The notes under the pieces: generated by a model | Told to the model about the DNA's origin: nothing | Seen by the model: only the letters and a program-made list of their open reading frames with translations | Databases searched by the model: none | Assembly (NCBI RefSeq): GCF_003584645.1 | Contig: NZ_AP017928.1 | Coordinates: 2,952,395-3,016,394 of the forward strand | Reading direction: 5' to 3' | DNA: 64,000 bases | DNA from: Methylocaldum marinum | GTDB lineage: Bacteria; Pseudomonadota; Gammaproteobacteria; Methylococcales; Methylococcaceae | Part shown: piece by piece, positions 60,539 to 64,000 of the stretch | How positions within the stretch are numbered: position 1 is the first letter of the stretch | Layout: each line of letters starts with the position of its first letter | Translations under genes and position numbers: made by a program

Positions 60539-60599
60539 GTAAGCGTTCGGCGGTACCCGGACTTGTGGTCGCAGTGGCGAACGGTTAAGTGGTCGCTTG

Positions 60600-62162
60600 T
60601 TACGCCCCGGGCAGCTTGCAGTTGTGAGGAAGCAGGCTGTCGATGTCCTTCTGCTTGGTGGAAGGCAGGCGGTTGAGGACATCCTTCAGATAGGCCTCCG
60701 GATTGATGCCCAGCTCCTTGCAGGTCTGGATCAGGCTGAAGACGGTGGCGGCGACCTGGCCGCCCTTGGGCGAGCCGAGGAACAGCCAGTTCTTGCGGCC
60801 GATGGTCAGCGGGCGGATGGCCCGTTCGCTCCGGTTGTTGTCGATCTCCAGGCGACCGTCTTCGGTATAGCGCTCCAGCGCCGGCCAGTTCTTGAGGGCA
60901 TAGCCGATGGCCTGGGCAGTGGGGGTCTTGGGCGCCAGCTGGCGCAGCCGGTCTTCGAGCCAGGCCTTGAACTCGGCCAGGATCGGCCGCGCCTGTTCCT
61001 GCCGTAGCTTTCGGGTGCCTTCGGCGTCGAGTTGCTGTTCCTTGGCCTCCCGTTCGATGGCGTAGAGCCGGCCGATGTACTCCAAGGCCTCATGGGCGCT
61101 GATGCGCTTGCCGTTCTCGGTCTGTCGGGCAATCTCGAAGAACTTGCGGCGCGCATGCGCCCAGCACGCCACTTCCAGGACCTTGCCCGCGGCGAAGATC
61201 TGGTCGTAACCGGCATAGGCGTCCGCCTGCAGGTAGCCGCTGTAGCCTTCCAGTTTGGCCTTGGGATGCTTGCCCGCCCGGGTTTCGGTGTGGTCATAGA
61301 CGACGATGGGCGGCGAGTGGCCGGCGTATACCCAAAACCGGGTTTCCCGCGTCTTGCCGCGGTCCTGCACCGCCACAGTGGTGTCGTCCGAGAAGATCAC
61401 CGGCTGTTGCTTGAGCAACGCCAGCATCCGCTCGACCAAGGGCTGCAGCTGCCAGCCGCTCTGGATGACCCAGTCGCACAACGTGGTGCGGGCAATGGGG
61501 ACACCCTGGTGGGCAAAGATTTGCTCGATGCGGTACAGCGGCAGGTGATAGCCGTATTTGGCCATCAGCAGATGTGCCAGAAGACCCGGCAGAGGGATGC
61601 CCTGCTCGATGATTTGCGGCGGGGCCGGTACCGTGGTCAACTGCCCTTGGCACTTCGCGCAGGCGCACTTTTCCCGCCGCGTTTCCACGACCTTCAGTTG
61701 CGCCGGGACGTAATCCAAGCGTTCGGAGCTTTCGTAGCCGATCACCGGCCGTTCCTCACCGCAGGCAGGACACTGCCGGTCTTGTGCCGACAACGGCAAT
61801 ACCACGATCTCTCGCGGCAGATGCGCCGGCAGTGCGGTGCGCTTCGGTTGATTCTTGGCGGGCGATTGCACCACCACCGTCTTGAACGCCACCGGACTGG
61901 CGACGGGGGCGTCCTCGGGCACCTCATCCCACAGCGGCAGTTGGTCGATGTCGGGGAGGGTCGCCAGTCGCTCGGAACGGGCGCCGAACAGCAGCTTCTT
62001 CAGCTGCGCCAGGTCGAATTCCAGCCGTTCGATGCGCGCCTCGCGCTGGGCCAGGGTGGCCTTTAGAGTACGATTTTCTTCGGCGAGAGCGGCGGCATTC
62101 ATGGCTGCCATTATACCCGGTGGACCACCCGAAAGCCCAGCTCTGATGCGGGTTTCAGGCAC
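60600..62162 (-). CDS. tnpC: IS66 transposase TnpC (copy 2)
   Basis: 520 residues, identical to copy 1 as far as I can see over residues 1-484, then different: ELGINPEAYLKDVLNRLPST in place of ELDLNPEAYLKDVLTRLPTT, and a different last segment (LLPHNCKLPGA). The same zinc-finger and DDE residues are present, so both copies should be functional. Confidence 0.95.
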   Translation of the reverse strand: MPETRIRAGLSGGPPGIMAAMNAAALAEENRTLKATLAQREARIERLEFDLAQLKKLLFGARSERLATLPDIDQLPLWDEVPEDAPVASPVAFKTVVVQSPAKNQPKRTALPAHLPREIVVLPLSAQDRQCPACGEERPVIGYESSERLDYVPAQLKVVETRREKCACAKCQGQLTTVPAPPQIIEQGIPLPGLLAHLLMAKYGYHLPLYRIEQIFAHQGVPIARTTLCDWVIQSGWQLQPLVERMLALLKQQPVIFSDDTTVAVQDRGKTRETRFWVYAGHSPPIVVYDHTETRAGKHPKAKLEGYSGYLQADAYAGYDQIFAAGKVLEVACWAHARRKFFEIARQTENGKRISAHEALEYIGRLYAIEREAKEQQLDAEGTRKLRQEQARPILAEFKAWLEDRLRQLAPKTPTAQAIGYALKNWPALERYTEDGRLEIDNNRSERAIRPLTIGRKNWLFLGSPKGGQVAATVFSLIQTCKELGINPEAYLKDVLNRLPSTKQKDIDSLLPHNCKLPGA

Positions 62163-62169
62163 TTTCGAC

Positions 62170-62511
62170 TCAGCCGACCCGACCCGCGCGAACCGCGCGG
62201 AAACGGGCCACCGTCAGGTCCACGCCTTCCAGCAACAGCAGCAGGTCCGAGCGCGAAATCGTCCCCTGAACCGGCTTGCGGAAGCGGCCGTTCTCCAGCC
62301 GCTTGTAGGCCAGCCAGAAACCGTGACGATCCCACCACAACAGCTTCACCTTGTCCCGGCCCCGGTTGAAAAACACGAACACCGCACCCGATAACGGCGA
62401 ATGCCCCAGACTGCTCTCCACCGCCAGCGCCAAACCATCGATGGACTTGCGCAAATCGACCGGCTCGGCCACCACATACACCGCCGCCGCACTCAGAATC
62501 GTCGCCAGCAT
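62170..62511 (-). CDS. tnpB: IS66 accessory protein TnpB (copy 2)
   Basis: 113 residues, the same as copy 1 apart from one visible change (YKRLENGRF). Overlaps tnpA of the same element as TGATG. Confidence 0.94.
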   Translation of the reverse strand: MLATILSAAAVYVVAEPVDLRKSIDGLALAVESSLGHSPLSGAVFVFFNRGRDKVKLLWWDRHGFWLAYKRLENGRFRKPVQGTISRSDLLLLLEGVDLTVARFRAVRAGRVG

Positions 62512-62813
62512 CACGAGACCAATGCGGCCACCACCTGCTTCAACAACCCGGCATCGAACCCCGGTTTCACCTCGATGCGAACCCCGCCCACCGACAACCA
62601 CAGACCACCGACTGCTGTCTCACCGCCATCTACCCGCATCAACGTCAGTGGCGCCACCACCGCTGGCTGCGCTACGCGTCGACGCCAGTAGATGAACGCC
62701 GCATAGCTGACCGCCTCGCGCGCACACCAAGCGCGCACCGACAACCCACTCCCTGCCTGTTGCTCCAGCAGGACCCGCCAATGCATCTCTCGTTCTTGTT
62801 TCGTCATCGCCAT
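62511..62813 (-). CDS. tnpA: IS66 accessory protein TnpA (copy 2)
   Basis: 100 residues, identical to copy 1. The strong GAGGAGG upstream favours the second in-frame ATG (62807) as start. Confidence 0.9.
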   Translation of the reverse strand: MAMTKQEREMHWRVLLEQQAGSGLSVRAWCAREAVSYAAFIYWRRRVAQPAVVAPLTLMRVDGGETAVGGLWLSVGGVRIEVKPGFDAGLLKQVVAALVS

Positions 62814-62892
62814 CTCCTCCTCTTCGGGAATATGGCGATACTGTGACTCAGGCGCTAATCGGTGGGAATTATGCGGACAGCCGGACGCTTAC

Positions 62893-63274
62893 ACTCGTTC
62901 TCACTTAACCCTTATTTGCCATTTGACAGCCGTCACGCTACGGCGACGTTTGAGCAGTTGCCCCGACCACAACCTCATCCACCCTAGTCTTTCTTGGGCG
63001 ACATGGGTCTGACGATATTTCAATTGGGCTTTGCTTGGAAAATAGATCGCAGGTATTTGATCGTTGAGCGGCGAGGTAACAACAAGCAAAAACGTGGGAA
63101 TGAGTGTTTAGTACTTAGTGCCTGAACGGAAATCAATTAAAGTCATAACTATCAATGTATTATAATTATTTCGCAGCACGAAGATGTGTTGTTCTGACAC
63201 CAGTTTTGCCCTATTTCGGGCGAAAATCAGCCTGCAACCACCTAAAAACCAAAATCTTCGTTACCCGAAATCGT
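62893..63274. other. Junction between IS66 copy 2 and the ISNCY transposase
   Basis: 382 bases beginning with the right duplication of copy 2 (ACTCGTTC, 62893-62900). It should contain the left end of the ISNCY element, which I could not place without its right end. A 62-codon minus-strand frame (62901-63089) has some transposase-like character (QERLGWMRLWSGQLLKRRR) but is not identifiable. Confidence 0.4.
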
Positions 63275-64000
63275 ATGCGTACCGTCATTCAGCCACAACT
63301 CAAATTCGGTGAAACCGATATTGCCGCCATCGTCCTCGATCCCAAATCGCGCGATGACATCCCTCAATTACTGCGTGGACTGCAATACATTTATACCGAG
63401 GTCAGCTTGCGTCAGCGGGTATTTGCCATTCTGGAAGAGATGATACCTGACCGTGCGAACGGGCAAGGCAAAGCCAACCGCCAAACCGGGCGGCCTGGCA
63501 TGGAGCAGTGGAAGATACGGGTGTTGGGCGTACTGCGCTTGGGTCTCGATGCGGATTACGACCGGATTCAAGAGTTGGCCAACCAACACAAGACGATCCG
63601 GCAGATGCTGGGGCATAGCGATTGGCTGGACGAGCAGGAGTACGAGTTGCAGACGATTCGGGACAACGTCAGCTTGTTCACGCCCGAGCTATTGGACCGC
63701 ATCAACCAGGAAGTGGTTAACGCGGGGCACTCGCTGTTAAAAAAAAAACGCCGAGGAAAGCCTCAAAGCCCGCGCTGATTCCTTTGTGGTCAAAACCCAC
63801 GTGCATTTCCCCACCGATACCAACTTGCTGTGGGATGCGATTCGCAAAGCCATTCAAACCTGTGCGGCACTCTGCGATACATTGGATTTGACCGAATGGC
63901 GGCAAAGCGCTTATCACTTGCGGTGTTTCAAGAAAAGCTACCGTCTGATTCAAAAGCTCAAGCATTCCACCTCACAAGATGAAGCCAAGCGGCAGGCCAA
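63275..64000 (+). pseudogene. ISNCY-family transposase, frame broken at a ten-A run (runs off the window)
   Basis: The first part (63275-63778) reads FGETDIAAIVLDPKSRDDIP, LLRGLQYIYTEVSLRQRVFA and EQWKIRVLGVLRLGLDADYD, the typical ISNCY-type N-terminus. At TTA followed by nine more A (63739-63748) the frame runs into the stop at 63776-63778. The family sequence continues in the +1 frame as AEESLKARADSFVVKTHVHF and PTDTNLLWDAIRKAIQTCAA to the window edge. Nine A instead of ten would restore one frame, so this is a one-base disruption, a slippage site or a sequencing error. Start at MRTVIQPQLKFG; an earlier ATG (63155) is less likely. Confidence 0.75.

Larger units (their letters stand above)
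60539..62892 (-). mobile_element. IS66-family insertion sequence, copy 2
   Basis: A second complete 2354-bp element in the same orientation, ends GTAAGCGTTCGG (60539) and GTAAGCGTCCGG (62892, reversed). It has its own exact 8-bp duplication ACTCGTTC (60531-60538 and 62893-62900), showing an independent insertion rather than a local duplication. tnpA, tnpB and tnpC are all intact. Confidence 0.95.

Overview
The window looks like chromosome of a gammaproteobacterium. RNase E, the ribosomal proteins, EF-Tu, ProS, PanD and RluC read very close to their gammaproteobacterial counterparts. A methanotroph of the Methylococcales is my best guess from overall protein flavour (DUF4105 and DUF3015 proteins, a DUF411 protein, HrcA together with sigma-32 control), but no methane-oxidation gene is present, so this is inference only.

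Layout. 1-4.9 kb: minus-strand genes for a truncated alanine dehydrogenase, two related small cysteine-rich proteins, a yjbQ-DUF411-glk group and a tungstate-type ABC permease/ATPase pair. 5.0-9.6 kb: plus-strand proS, dapC, dapD and a small secreted protein closed by a clear terminator. 9.6-17.6 kb: a stand-alone AMP-forming acyl ligase, a DUF3015-DUF4105-hydrolase envelope operon, a SAM hydrolase, tatABC and panD. 17.7-36.5 kb: folP, then the uninterrupted str-S10-spc-alpha translation cluster on the minus strand (rpsL to rplQ), with a strong promoter before rpsL and a terminator after rplQ. 36.8-41 kb: tRNA-Arg and tRNA-Asn with their own promoter, then rluC-HAD phosphatase-sppA-nudF. 41.7-47.5 kb: rne, recN, nadK and an unusual bacterioferritin. 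47.6-53.7 kb: the heat-shock group hrcA-grpE-dnaK-dnaJ and dapB. 53.7-57.6 kb: ggt, galU, cysC and a ComEA-like secreted protein. 57.7-64 kb: an insertion-sequence island with two complete IS66-family elements, each 2354 bp with its own 8-bp target duplication, and the start of an ISNCY-type transposase whose frame breaks at a run of ten A.

How the genes work together. The central block is translation machinery, with SecY inside it, RNase E beside it and two tRNAs. The heat-shock block has readable control. A sigma-70 promoter overlaps a perfect CIRCE operator in front of hrcA. Near-consensus sigma-32 promoters lie inside the 3' ends of hrcA and grpE and drive grpE and dnaK. dapC, dapD and dapB supply lysine and peptidoglycan diaminopimelate; panD and folP supply coenzyme A and folate.

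Most noteworthy: the paired sigma-32 promoters embedded in upstream coding sequence; a 21-codon reading frame and hairpin between dnaK and dnaJ; a bacterioferritin that keeps haem Met52 but has lost three ferroxidase ligands; the two mosaic IS66 copies; and the CX8CX4CX5C small-protein pair. I did not find an obviously new multi-gene defence or biosynthetic system. Base composition was not computed.
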